Made by a program: the position numbers and the translations under genes. This document shows positions 40,901-49,475 of a stretch of 64,000 nucleotides of DNA, piece after piece. The DNA comes from Vibrio maritimus. Its GTDB lineage: Bacteria; Pseudomonadota; Gammaproteobacteria; Enterobacterales; Vibrionaceae. The notes beneath the pieces are model-generated. The model ran no database searches and was not told where the DNA came from. It saw only the letters and a program-made list of their open reading frames with translations. The stretch's first letter is position 1. Every line of letters starts with the position of its first letter. The stretch spans positions 372,001 to 436,000 of the forward strand of contig NZ_CP090438.1 in NCBI RefSeq assembly GCF_021441885.1, written 5' to 3'.

Positions 40901-41515
40901 ATGGCTGACAAACAGAAGCTTTCAGCATTCATGGATGGAGACCTGATCGATGACGCGTTAATTGAAGCGTTAGAGAACGATCAGGAGAGCAAAGAAGCCT
41001 GGCAAAACTATCATCTGATTGGTGATGTGATGCGAGGTGATGAGCCGCAGAGTCTGGATTGGAACATCGCTGAAAGCGTGGCGCTAGCTCTTGAAGATGA
41101 GCCTGCGCATCAAAGCGTGAACACCGAAACGGTTACTCCGATTGAATCACAACCAACGCCTTCACAGGCGAAGCGTCAGTTGCCAGCGTGGCTCACGCAG
41201 TTTGGTCAAGTGGGTATTGCGGCGTGCGTATCCATGGCTGTGATTCTGGGTGTTCAACAGTTCTCTGGCCAAGATGCAACGCAGCCAGAGATTGAGCAAC
41301 TTCCTGTTTTACAAACGATTCCATTTGCCGGTAGTGCAGAGCCAGTGAGCTTGACTCGTGACTCAGTCGCTAAGACGAGTTCAAACGAAAGCGCTAACGT
41401 GCAAGAGCAGCGTCGTCGTATTAATGCGTTGCTGCAAGACTACGAGTTGCAATTACGCTTAAACAGCGAAGACCACGCCTCGCTGAATACGGATACAGAA
41501 TCGGTAATTGAATGA
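40901..41515 (+). CDS. rseA: Anti-sigma-E factor RseA
   Basis: RseA is a single-pass inner-membrane protein that binds sigma-E until cut by DegS, RseP and ClpXP. The 204 residues comprise the N-terminal cytoplasmic sigma-binding domain (QKLSAFMDGDLID...), a helix VGIAACVSMAVILGVQQF (about residues 103-120) and a periplasmic tail with the RseB-binding QEQRRRINALLQDYELQLRL. ATG 40901 is chosen by homology; a GTG-rich leader lies upstream. Confidence 0.95.
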   Translation: MADKQKLSAFMDGDLIDDALIEALENDQESKEAWQNYHLIGDVMRGDEPQSLDWNIAESVALALEDEPAHQSVNTETVTPIESQPTPSQAKRQLPAWLTQFGQVGIAACVSMAVILGVQQFSGQDATQPEIEQLPVLQTIPFAGSAEPVSLTRDSVAKTSSNESANVQEQRRRINALLQDYELQLRLNSEDHASLNTDTESVIE

Positions 41516-42492
41516 AAAAACTTCTGACCAGTTCGTTATTGCTGTTCAGTTTGTTTGCTAACTCGGCCTTTGCAGAAGAGGAATCTTCTGTAGAGGCTTT
41601 GTTGCATCAGATGAATGAAGCCAGTCAGCAATTGAACTACGAGCTGTCTTATATCCTTATCAAAAAGAGCAGTATTGAACCTCTGCTCTATCGTCATGCG
41701 ACTCATGAAGAGCAGCAGCTCGCACACTTAGTTTATTTGAGCGGTCCTGTCCGAGAAGTTATCCGACGCGGCAACGAAGTCAGCTATATCGAACCTGGTG
41801 TCGATCCGTTTACGATTGAGTCGGGTAAGATGGTGGCACCATTGATGCCACTACTAAACAGTGACATCAAGAAGCTGAGTCAGTACTACGACTACGTTAG
41901 AGTTGGACGTGCTCGAGAGGCTGGCGCTGCGGCGCAGGTGTTCCGAGTAGTACCAAAAGATGGCCTGCGTTATTCCTACGTATTGTGGGTGGACGAAAAG
42001 AGCAAACTGCCACTGCGCGCTGACCTGTTGGATCGTGATGGCGAGATCTTAGAGCAGTATCGCGTGATCTCATACAGCATCAACGATCACATTGCGACTA
42101 TGCTGAGCTCATTAGATGAGGTTCAGCTTCCAGCTGTGTTGTCTCTTCCAAAAGGCAACATCGAGAATACGTTCTGGCAGGTGGGTTGGGTGCCAAGTGG
42201 TTTCAATCCGAAAGACTTGAATCGCTACCGAATGATAGCTTCAGAGGATGTGGTGGAAAGCCAAATGTACACCGATGGGTTATTTAGCTTCTCGGTCTAT
42301 GTGTCTGAGCGTGACAGTAACTCTATGAAAGGGCAACTGATTCGCCAAGGGCGCCGCACCGTACACAGCATAGTGACCGGCGATAAACAGATCTCTGTTG
42401 TTGGCGACATTCCTCCAGCCACTGCGCAGCGTATCGCACAATCTGTTAAACTGAATAAAGTACAGCAAGCAGATGAAGGCGTAACCCCATGA
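41512..42492 (+). CDS. rseB: Sigma-E regulator RseB
   Basis: RseB is the periplasmic protein that shields RseA from DegS and senses lipopolysaccharide intermediates. The 326-residue sequence has a signal peptide (KKLLTSSLLLFSLFANSAFA) and the MucB/RseB two-domain body, with LSGPVREVIRRGNEVSYIEPG and a C-terminal VSERDSNSMKGQLIRQGRRTVHS domain. Its ATGA overlaps the rseA stop by 4 nt. Confidence 0.95.
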   Translation: MKKLLTSSLLLFSLFANSAFAEEESSVEALLHQMNEASQQLNYELSYILIKKSSIEPLLYRHATHEEQQLAHLVYLSGPVREVIRRGNEVSYIEPGVDPFTIESGKMVAPLMPLLNSDIKKLSQYYDYVRVGRAREAGAAAQVFRVVPKDGLRYSYVLWVDEKSKLPLRADLLDRDGEILEQYRVISYSINDHIATMLSSLDEVQLPAVLSLPKGNIENTFWQVGWVPSGFNPKDLNRYRMIASEDVVESQMYTDGLFSFSVYVSERDSNSMKGQLIRQGRRTVHSIVTGDKQISVVGDIPPATAQRIAQSVKLNKVQQADEGVTP

Positions 42493-42959
42493 TGACCGCT
42501 CTTGCAACGGTGACCTCGGTGAAAAGCCGTGGTCATCGTTATCAAGTCGAATTGAGCTGCGACCAACAAACCAGTTGCAGCTCTTGCCAATCAAAAAACA
42601 GTTGTGGAACCGGCATTGTCACCAAAGCGGTCGGTAACAAACAGCTGAACTGGCACCTACTGACCTCCAAAACCGTCAACCCAGGCGATGTTGTTGAAAT
42701 CGCGTTTCCAGAGAAAAGTCTTCTGCAATCAGCAGCATTGATCTATTTATTGCCGCTACTGTTTCTGTTTTTGGGAGCGATGGCTGGCCAGTTGTGGTTG
42801 GCGCCCTTACTTGGCGGCAGTGAGCTGGTGGTGATTGGTTTTTCAGCAATTTCTGCCTACCTTGGCTTCAGACTCGCGAAAAAATGGGTGTCACCGATGG
42901 AAGCGGCATCGCATCAACAGGTTGAATTGGTGCGGGTGCTCGGGCAGTCCATTGCCTAA
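42489..42959 (+). CDS. rseC: RseC redox-linked membrane protein
   Basis: This 156-residue RseC/MucC family protein has the cysteine cluster C-x5-C-x2-C-x5-C at about residues 24-40 and two helices near residues 77-125. RseC has been linked to the SoxR-reducing Rsx/Rnf system and weakly to sigma-E control. It overlaps rseB by 4 nt and ends the operon. Confidence 0.93.
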   Translation: MMTALATVTSVKSRGHRYQVELSCDQQTSCSSCQSKNSCGTGIVTKAVGNKQLNWHLLTSKTVNPGDVVEIAFPEKSLLQSAALIYLLPLLFLFLGAMAGQLWLAPLLGGSELVVIGFSAISAYLGFRLAKKWVSPMEAASHQQVELVRVLGQSIA

Positions 42960-43071
42960 ATAAGGTGCGAACCGCAACGAAATTGGGTAGAATCTGCCAA
43001 CTTAATTGAAATGCGTGTTTTTTCCGCTATTTCATTCCCTAATTGTTTAAGAGTTTAGCTACACCAAATCT

Positions 43072-44865
43072 ATGAAGCACATTCGTAACTTTTCTATTAT
43101 CGCCCACATTGACCACGGTAAATCGACGCTGTCGGACCGTTTGATCCAAGTTTGCGGCGGCTTAAGCGACCGTGAAATGGCGGCACAGGTTCTTGATTCT
43201 ATGGATCTAGAGCGCGAGCGCGGTATCACTATTAAAGCTCAGAGTGTTACTCTGGATTACACGGCGAAAGATGGGGAAACCTATCAGCTAAACTTTATCG
43301 ATACTCCAGGACACGTTGACTTCTCGTACGAAGTATCACGCTCACTGGCGGCTTGTGAAGGTGCACTACTGGTGGTTGATGCGGGTCAGGGCGTTGAAGC
43401 TCAGACACTGGCGAACTGCTACACCGCAATTGAAATGGAACTTGAAGTAGTTCCAGTTCTTAACAAGATCGACCTTCCTGCAGCAGAGCCAGAGCGCGTA
43501 GCTGAAGAGATCGAAGAGATCGTCGGTATCGATGCGATGGAAGCGGTTCGCTGTTCAGCGAAGACCGGTCTGGGTGTGGACGACGTTCTTGAAGAGATCG
43601 TAAAAGCGATCCCTGCACCAGAAGGTAACCCAGACGATCCGCTACAAGCACTGATCATTGACTCTTGGTTCGATAACTACCTTGGTGTTGTCTCTCTAGT
43701 ACGTATTAAAAACGGCGTGCTGAAGAAGAATGACAAGATCAAAGTAATGAGCACCGGTCAGGTTTGGGGTGTTGACCGTATCGGTATCTTCACACCTAAA
43801 CAAGTTGATACGACTGAGCTAAATACTGGCGAAGTAGGCTGGGTTGTGTGTGGTATCAAAGACATCCTTGGTGCGCCAGTGGGTGATACACTGACCACAG
43901 CTAAGAATGGCTGTGAAGTGGCACTACCAGGCTTCCAAAAAGTTAAACCACAGGTATATGCGGGTCTATTCCCAGTATCGTCTGATGATTACGAAAACTT
44001 CCGTGATGCGCTAGGCAAATTGAGCCTAAACGATGCGTCACTGTTCTATGAGCCAGAGAGCTCAGCTGCACTTGGTTTCGGTTTCCGTTGTGGCTTCTTG
44101 GGTATGCTTCACATGGAGATCATCCAAGAGCGTCTAGAGCGTGAATACGACCTAGACCTGATTACGACAGCGCCGACGGTAGTCTACGAAGTAGAGAAAA
44201 CGGACGGTTCACTTCACTATGTTGATAGCCCAGCGAAACTGCCGGCAACCAACGACATTGAAGAGATCCGTGAGCCAATCGCGCGTTGTAATATCCTAGT
44301 ACCATCAGATTACCTAGGTAACGTGATTACGCTTTGTGTTGAGAAGCGTGGTACTCAGGTAGACATGGTTTATCACGGCAACCAAGTGGCTGTCACTTAC
44401 GATATCCCGATGGCAGAAGTGGTACTCGACTTCTTCGACCGTCTGAAGTCGACCTCTCGTGGTTACGCATCACTGGACTATAACTTCCAACGCTTTGAAG
44501 CGTCGAACATGGTTCGTGTGGACGTACTGCTTAACGGCGACACGGTTGACGCATTGGCCATCATTACTCACAAAGACCAGTCTCAGAGCCGTGGTCGTCA
44601 GTTGGTTGAGAAGATGAAAGAGTTCATCCCTCGCCAGATGTTCGATATCGCGATTCAGGCTGCGATCGGTAACCACATCATTGCGCGCTCGACTGTGAAA
44701 CAGTTACGTAAAAACGTAATCGCGAAATGTTACGGTGGTGACGTGAGCCGTAAGAAGAAACTGTTGAAGAAACAGAAAGAAGGTAAGAAGCGTATGAAGC
44801 AGATCGGTAACGTCGAGCTGCCTCAAGAAGCGTTCCTTGCGATTCTACACGTAGGCAAAGACTAA
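43072..44865 (+). CDS. lepA: Elongation factor 4 (LepA)
   Basis: This 597-residue translational GTPase back-translocates or remodels ribosomes and aids 30S assembly. The G domain shows AHIDHGKST, DTPGHVDF and NKIDLPAA. The LepA-specific C-terminal domain (KMKEFIPRQMFDIAIQAAIG, KKLLKKQKEGKKRMKQIG) is complete. It is the first gene of the lepA-lepB-rnc-era run. The ribosome site is weak. Confidence 0.97.
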   Translation: MKHIRNFSIIAHIDHGKSTLSDRLIQVCGGLSDREMAAQVLDSMDLERERGITIKAQSVTLDYTAKDGETYQLNFIDTPGHVDFSYEVSRSLAACEGALLVVDAGQGVEAQTLANCYTAIEMELEVVPVLNKIDLPAAEPERVAEEIEEIVGIDAMEAVRCSAKTGLGVDDVLEEIVKAIPAPEGNPDDPLQALIIDSWFDNYLGVVSLVRIKNGVLKKNDKIKVMSTGQVWGVDRIGIFTPKQVDTTELNTGEVGWVVCGIKDILGAPVGDTLTTAKNGCEVALPGFQKVKPQVYAGLFPVSSDDYENFRDALGKLSLNDASLFYEPESSAALGFGFRCGFLGMLHMEIIQERLEREYDLDLITTAPTVVYEVEKTDGSLHYVDSPAKLPATNDIEEIREPIARCNILVPSDYLGNVITLCVEKRGTQVDMVYHGNQVAVTYDIPMAEVVLDFFDRLKSTSRGYASLDYNFQRFEASNMVRVDVLLNGDTVDALAIITHKDQSQSRGRQLVEKMKEFIPRQMFDIAIQAAIGNHIIARSTVKQLRKNVIAKCYGGDVSRKKKLLKKQKEGKKRMKQIGNVELPQEAFLAILHVGKD

Positions 44866-44900
44866 TTTTTTTGCCTAACGTGGCGACATAATACAGCAGA

Positions 44901-44935
44901 AGTGAAAGTGCTCAGTGAGTGCTTTCACTTTCGTT
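44901..44935 (+). terminator. Hairpin between lepA and lepB
   Basis: AGTGAAAG pairs with CTTTCACT, extended by two G-U and two further pairs around CAGTG, followed by TTCGTTATTTTT. It probably terminates or attenuates part of the transcription into lepB. Confidence 0.65.
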
Positions 44936-44967
44936 ATTTTTAAAGATACGAAAATTAAGGGAATTGA

Positions 44968-45864
44968 ATGGCTAATACCTTCTCATTGATCCTCGTCATC
45001 GTGACGTTAGTGACTGGTGTCGTTTGGGTTTTGGATAAGCTCGTATTAAAAAAGCAGCGTCAGCAGAAGCTGGCGGATATCCAAGCGCAAGCAAATCAAA
45101 TTGATGAAGAGACAGCAAACAAAGCGGTCGCACCATCTTGGTTTGTTGAGAATAGTGTTTCAATCTTCCCTGTGATTGCCTTTGTTTTGGTGTTGCGTTC
45201 GTTTATCTACGAACCATTCCAAATCCCATCAGGGTCAATGATGCCGACACTATTGGTTGGTGATTTCATCTTGGTTGAGAAGTATGCCTACGGACTAAAA
45301 GATCCAGTGTGGCGCACTCAGCTCGTTGAAACTGGCAAACCTGAGAGAGGCGATGTTGTCGTATTTAAGTACCCACCGCAGCCAAACATTGACTACATTA
45401 AGCGTGTCGTTGGCCTGCCGGGTGATACGGTTCGTTACAGCGCTCGTAAGGACATCTGTATTCAGCGTCCTGGCGAGTCAAGCTGTAAGCCGGTTAAGCT
45501 GTCTAATGTCCAAGACAGTCCGTTTATCCAAAATGGTATCCCGCTTATCCAAATGGATGAAAAGTTGGGTGAAGTAGGTCACCAGGTATTGGTGAATCCA
45601 CTGCGTCGCGACCGTGTTGATCAATATCAGCCACGCAACGGCGTGAACGAATGGGTTGTACCTGAAGGTCAGTACTTTGTGATGGGTGATAACCGTGACA
45701 ACAGTGCCGATAGCCGCTACTGGGGTTTTGTGCCAGAAGGCAACTTAGTGGGTAAAGCGGTTGGCATTTGGATTAGCTTTGAATTTGAACGTGGTGCAGA
45801 CAGCATTCTGCCTACATGGATCCCAACCGGTGTCAGATTTAATCGCATCGGTGGAATAGACTGA
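44968..45864 (+). CDS. lepB: Signal peptidase I
   Basis: LepB cleaves signal peptides at the inner membrane. The 298-residue protein has two N-terminal helices, then the catalytic serine in PSGSMMPTLLVGDF (Ser about residue 91) and lysine in DYIKRVVGLPGD (about residue 146). The conserved box GDNRDNSADSRYWGFVP is near the C terminus. The ATG follows AAGGGA. Confidence 0.97.
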   Translation: MANTFSLILVIVTLVTGVVWVLDKLVLKKQRQQKLADIQAQANQIDEETANKAVAPSWFVENSVSIFPVIAFVLVLRSFIYEPFQIPSGSMMPTLLVGDFILVEKYAYGLKDPVWRTQLVETGKPERGDVVVFKYPPQPNIDYIKRVVGLPGDTVRYSARKDICIQRPGESSCKPVKLSNVQDSPFIQNGIPLIQMDEKLGEVGHQVLVNPLRRDRVDQYQPRNGVNEWVVPEGQYFVMGDNRDNSADSRYWGFVPEGNLVGKAVGIWISFEFERGADSILPTWIPTGVRFNRIGGID

Positions 45865-45874
45865 ACGAGAGAGC

Positions 45875-46552
45875 ATGAATTCTCCTATTAAACTTTTAGA
45901 AAAAAAGCTCGGCTATCAGTTCAATGATAGCGAGCTGCTGATGCTGGCGCTGACTCACCGCAGCGCCCACGGCAACCATAACGAACGACTAGAATTTCTG
46001 GGCGATTCAATTTTAAGTTTTGTCATTGCTGACGATCTTTACCATCGTTTTCCTAAGGTAAACGAAGGGGACATGAGTCGAATGCGTGCCACCTTGGTTA
46101 GAGGTAACACTCTGGCTGAGCTAGGGCGTGAATTCGTCTTGGGAGATTACTTAAAATTAGGTCCAGGTGAGCTGAAGAGTGGCGGATTCCGTCGTGACTC
46201 AATCTTGGCTGATGCGGTTGAAGCGATCATTGGCGCGATTTATCTTGATAGCGATGTCGAGACGGTTCGCGGCATCGTGCTGAGCTGGTATCAATCGCGT
46301 CTTGATGCGATCAAGCCGGGTGTGTCACAGAAAGATCCAAAAACTCGCCTGCAAGAGTTTCTACAAGGTCGAAGAAAACCACTCCCTGTCTACACAGTGA
46401 CTAATATTAAAGGGGAAGCGCATAACCAAGAGTTTACCGTTTCCTGTGAAGTGGCAGGTGTGGATAAGCCTGTTATCGGCAAAGGCACCAGCCGCCGCAA
46501 GGCAGAACAAGCGGCTGCGGAACTGGCTCTAGAGAAACTGACCAATGTCTGA
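45875..46552 (+). CDS. rnc: Ribonuclease III
   Basis: This 225-residue double-strand-specific endoribonuclease processes rRNA and many mRNAs. The catalytic signature NERLEFLGDSILSFV and a second acidic block (ADAVEAIIGAIYLD) form the nuclease domain. A C-terminal dsRBD ends with KGTSRRKAEQAAAELALEKL. It overlaps era by 8 nt. Confidence 0.98.
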   Translation: MNSPIKLLEKKLGYQFNDSELLMLALTHRSAHGNHNERLEFLGDSILSFVIADDLYHRFPKVNEGDMSRMRATLVRGNTLAELGREFVLGDYLKLGPGELKSGGFRRDSILADAVEAIIGAIYLDSDVETVRGIVLSWYQSRLDAIKPGVSQKDPKTRLQEFLQGRRKPLPVYTVTNIKGEAHNQEFTVSCEVAGVDKPVIGKGTSRRKAEQAAAELALEKLTNV

Positions 46553-47549
46553 TAAACCAAATTCTGATCAAGAGTTCGATCTCGATGCGTATTTCGCTTC
46601 AACGAGCGACTCGACAAGCGCGGCAACTCAAGAAAGCACCGGTGAGCAGCACTGTGGCTTTGTGGCTATCGTAGGTCGCCCTAACGTCGGTAAATCGACG
46701 CTGCTTAACCGCATTTTAGGACAGAAGATCTCAATCACCTCACGCAAGCCTCAAACAACGCGCCACCGTATCATGGGTGTGGACACTGAAGGTGACTATC
46801 AAGCGATCTATGTCGACACTCCGGGTCTGCATATCGAAGAGAAGCGTGCGATCAACCGCCTAATGAACCGCGCAGCAAACAGTTCTCTAAGTGATGTGAA
46901 CTTGGTGCTATTCCTTGTGGATGGTACGCAGTGGACCGACGACGATGAGATGGTATTGACCAAGCTGCGTAAGTCGAACTTCCCTGTTATCTTGTGTATC
47001 AACAAGGTAGACAACGTGAAGGATCGCAATGACGTGATGCTGCACATGCAAGAGATGACCAAGAAGATGGAATTTGTTGATGTAGTGCCAATTTCGGCCA
47101 AGCACGGCAAAAACATCGACGTGATTCGTCAGCACGTTCGTGAGCACCTGCCTGAGGCGATTCACCACTTCCCTGAAGAGTATGTGACCGACCGCTCTCA
47201 GCGTTTTATGGCGTCTGAAATCCTGCGTGAAAAGCTAATGCGGTTCACCGGTGACGAGCTACCTTACTCGGTAACGGTTGAGATTGAGCGCTTCGATTAC
47301 AACCCGGATACGGATGGCTTCCACATTAATGCGCTGATCCTTGTAGAGCGCAGTGGCCAGAAGAAGATGGTGATTGGTAAAGGTGGTGAGAAGATCAAAA
47401 CCATCGGCCGTGAAGCGCGTCTTGATATGGAAGAGCTGTTCGACCGTAAAGTGTATCTAGAGACCTGGGTGAAAGTGAAATCAGGTTGGGCTGATGATGA
47501 GCGTGCACTGCGCTCTCTTGGCTACATCGACGATATCGAAAACAAATAA
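46545..47549 (+). CDS. era: GTPase Era
   Basis: Era is an essential GTPase that binds the 3' end of 16S rRNA in 30S maturation. The G motifs are GRPNVGKSTL, DTPG and NKVD. The C-terminal KH domain contains VIGKGGEKIKTIGREARLDME. An acidic, Ser/Thr-rich N-terminal extension of about 33 residues precedes the G domain relative to E. coli Era (301 residues); similar extensions occur in Vibrio. Confidence 0.97.
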   Translation: MSDKPNSDQEFDLDAYFASTSDSTSAATQESTGEQHCGFVAIVGRPNVGKSTLLNRILGQKISITSRKPQTTRHRIMGVDTEGDYQAIYVDTPGLHIEEKRAINRLMNRAANSSLSDVNLVLFLVDGTQWTDDDEMVLTKLRKSNFPVILCINKVDNVKDRNDVMLHMQEMTKKMEFVDVVPISAKHGKNIDVIRQHVREHLPEAIHHFPEEYVTDRSQRFMASEILREKLMRFTGDELPYSVTVEIERFDYNPDTDGFHINALILVERSGQKKMVIGKGGEKIKTIGREARLDMEELFDRKVYLETWVKVKSGWADDERALRSLGYIDDIENK

Positions 47550-47556
47550 TACCGTA

Positions 47557-47590
47557 GATCAGAGTAGCACTCGCTGCTCTGATCCCTTTT
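47557..47590 (+). terminator. Terminator-like hairpin between era and recO
   Basis: GATCAGAGTAGC pairs with GCTGCTCTGATC (one T-G) around ACTC and is followed by CCTTTT. The short T run suggests partial termination. Confidence 0.7.
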
Positions 47591-47606
47591 AGACAGAATA
47601 TGACCT

Positions 47607-48305
47607 ATGGATGGATTGCAACGCTGCTTTGTTTTGCATCGAAGACCTTACAGTGAATCGAGCTTAATACTCGATGTATTCAGTGAGGAATATGGTCGTG
47701 TCACGCTGCTTTCCAAAGGCGCTCGAAGTAAGCGCTCGAATCTCAAAGGCGCTCTACAGCCTTTCACCCCATTATTGTTGAAGTGGTCCGGCAATGGCTC
47801 AATGAAAACATTGAGACAAGCGGAAGCCATCAGTCTTGGTCTGCCGTTAACCGGTGTGAACCTCTATTCTGCCATGTACGTGAATGAGCTAATTGCTCGC
47901 GTATTGGCAAGTGAGATCCCGTTTCCTGAATTATTTCACGACTATCTTCAAGCTTTAACAGAGCTCGCCCACAATACCAATCCTGAACCTGCGTTGCGGC
48001 GTTTTGAACTCGCTCTACTTTCTGCAATGGGATACGGTGTAGACTTCTTGCACTGTGCTGGTACTGGCGAACCTATAGATCCGACAATGACTTATCGTTA
48101 TCGGGAGCAGAAGGGATTCATCGCGAGTGTGCGTAGAGACAATCTGACCTTTTTAGGTGAAGAGCTCATCGCCATCAGTGAGCGACGTTTCCTGAGTAAA
48201 ACACAGTTACAAGCGGCAAAACGCTTTACACGCATAGCATTAAAGCCGTATCTTGGCGGAAAACCATTAAAAAGCAGGGAGCTGTTTCGAATGAAGCAGT
48301 CCTGA
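47607..48305 (+). CDS. recO: Recombination protein RecO
   Basis: RecO loads RecA on SSB-coated gaps with RecR. The 232 residues comprise an N-terminal OB fold (CFVLHRRPYSESSLILDVFSEEYGRV), the conserved RSKRSNLKGALQPFTPL segment and a helical C terminus ending KPYLGGKPLKSRELF. The order era-recO-pdxJ is the same as in E. coli. Confidence 0.95.
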   Translation: MDGLQRCFVLHRRPYSESSLILDVFSEEYGRVTLLSKGARSKRSNLKGALQPFTPLLLKWSGNGSMKTLRQAEAISLGLPLTGVNLYSAMYVNELIARVLASEIPFPELFHDYLQALTELAHNTNPEPALRRFELALLSAMGYGVDFLHCAGTGEPIDPTMTYRYREQKGFIASVRRDNLTFLGEELIAISERRFLSKTQLQAAKRFTRIALKPYLGGKPLKSRELFRMKQS

Positions 48306-48322
48306 TCATGGAGTAATCATCG

Positions 48323-49057
48323 ATGAGTTCTATCCTTTTAGGTATCAATATTGACCATATCGCGACCCTACGTAATGCTCGTGGTACTAAGTATCCAGAC
48401 CCAGTGCACGCAGCAGAGATTGCTGAGCGTGCAGGCGCAGATGGCATCACGATTCACCTTCGTGAAGACCGCCGCCACATCCTAGACCGCGACGTGCGTA
48501 TCCTGCGTGAAACGCTGCAAACGCGTATGAACCTAGAAATGGCAGTGACCGATGAGATGATCGACATCGCGCTGAAAACTAAGCCTGAATTCGTGTGTCT
48601 GGTACCAGAGAAGCGTGAAGAGTTGACGACGGAAGGTGGTCTAGACGTTAAAGGTCAGTTTGAAAAGATCAAGGCAGCAACAGAGAAGCTAACGGCAGCA
48701 GGCATTAAAGTGTCTCTGTTTATCGACGCTGATCGCGAGCAGATCGATGCGTCTAAAGCGGCAGGTGCGCCATTCATCGAACTTCACACCGGTCACTACG
48801 CGGATGCTGAAACGGAAGAAGATCAGCAAGACGAACTGAAGAAGATTGCTGCAGGTGCAAGCTACGCGGCTGACATCGGTATCACGGTTAACGCAGGTCA
48901 CGGTCTGACTTACCACAACGTTGGCCCTATCGCAGCCTTGCCAGAGATCTATGAGCTGAACATTGGTCACTCTATTATTGGTCGTGCTGTGTTTGATGGC
49001 CTACATAAAGCCGTTGCCGACATGAAAGCGGTTATGGAAGCGGCGCGCCGCGGTTAA
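48323..49057 (+). CDS. pdxJ: Pyridoxine 5'-phosphate synthase
   Basis: PdxJ condenses 1-deoxyxylulose 5-phosphate with 3-amino-2-oxopropyl phosphate to form pyridoxine 5'-phosphate. The 244-residue TIM barrel has NIDHIATLRNARG, ITIHLREDRRHI, VPEKREELTTEGGLD and NAGHGLTYHNV blocks with phosphate-binding glycines. The pathway begins with Epd encoded earlier in this window. Confidence 0.97.
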   Translation: MSSILLGINIDHIATLRNARGTKYPDPVHAAEIAERAGADGITIHLREDRRHILDRDVRILRETLQTRMNLEMAVTDEMIDIALKTKPEFVCLVPEKREELTTEGGLDVKGQFEKIKAATEKLTAAGIKVSLFIDADREQIDASKAAGAPFIELHTGHYADAETEEDQQDELKKIAAGASYAADIGITVNAGHGLTYHNVGPIAALPEIYELNIGHSIIGRAVFDGLHKAVADMKAVMEAARRG

Positions 49058-49094
49058 TCCGAGCACGGTAAATAACAAGTAGAGGCAAAGCGTA

Positions 49095-49475
49095 GTGGCA
49101 ATCTTAGGACTTGGGACAGACATAGCGGAAATCGAGCGTGTAGAGAAGGCGCTATCGCGAACAGGCGAGGCGTTTGCTCAGCGTATCTTGACCGACAGTG
49201 AGTTTGCGCAGTTCCAGAGCCTGAAGCAGCAGGGGCGCTTTTTAGCAAAGCGCTTTGCTGTCAAGGAAGCTGCCTCTAAAGCTTTAGGTACGGGTATTGC
49301 TCATGGTGTCACGTTCCATGATTTTGAAGTCACAAACGATGATCATGGCAAGCCTTTACTGACGCTCAATAAAAAAGCCGCACAAATTGCGGCTTCTATG
49401 GGGGTGGTGTCTAACCACCTCTCTATCTCTGACGAGCGACACTATGCCGTCGCGACAGTCATTTTTGAAAGCTAG
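49095..49475 (+). CDS. acpS: Holo-[acyl-carrier-protein] synthase
   Basis: AcpS moves 4'-phosphopantetheine from CoA to apo-ACP. The 126-residue protein has ILGLGTDIAEIERVEKAL at the start and the KRFAVKEAASKALGTGI signature with the Mg ligand Glu. The start is GTG. The 3' end overlaps convergent barA by 4 nt, and a barA terminator hairpin is embedded in its coding sequence. Confidence 0.96.
   Translation: MAILGLGTDIAEIERVEKALSRTGEAFAQRILTDSEFAQFQSLKQQGRFLAKRFAVKEAASKALGTGIAHGVTFHDFEVTNDDHGKPLLTLNKKAAQIAASMGVVSNHLSISDERHYAVATVIFES
49371..49395 (-). terminator. barA terminator inside acpS
   Basis: Read on the minus strand AAGCCGC and GCGGCTT form a 7-bp stem around AATTTGT, followed by six T. 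It lies about 77 nt beyond the barA stop, within the acpS coding region. Confidence 0.75.
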
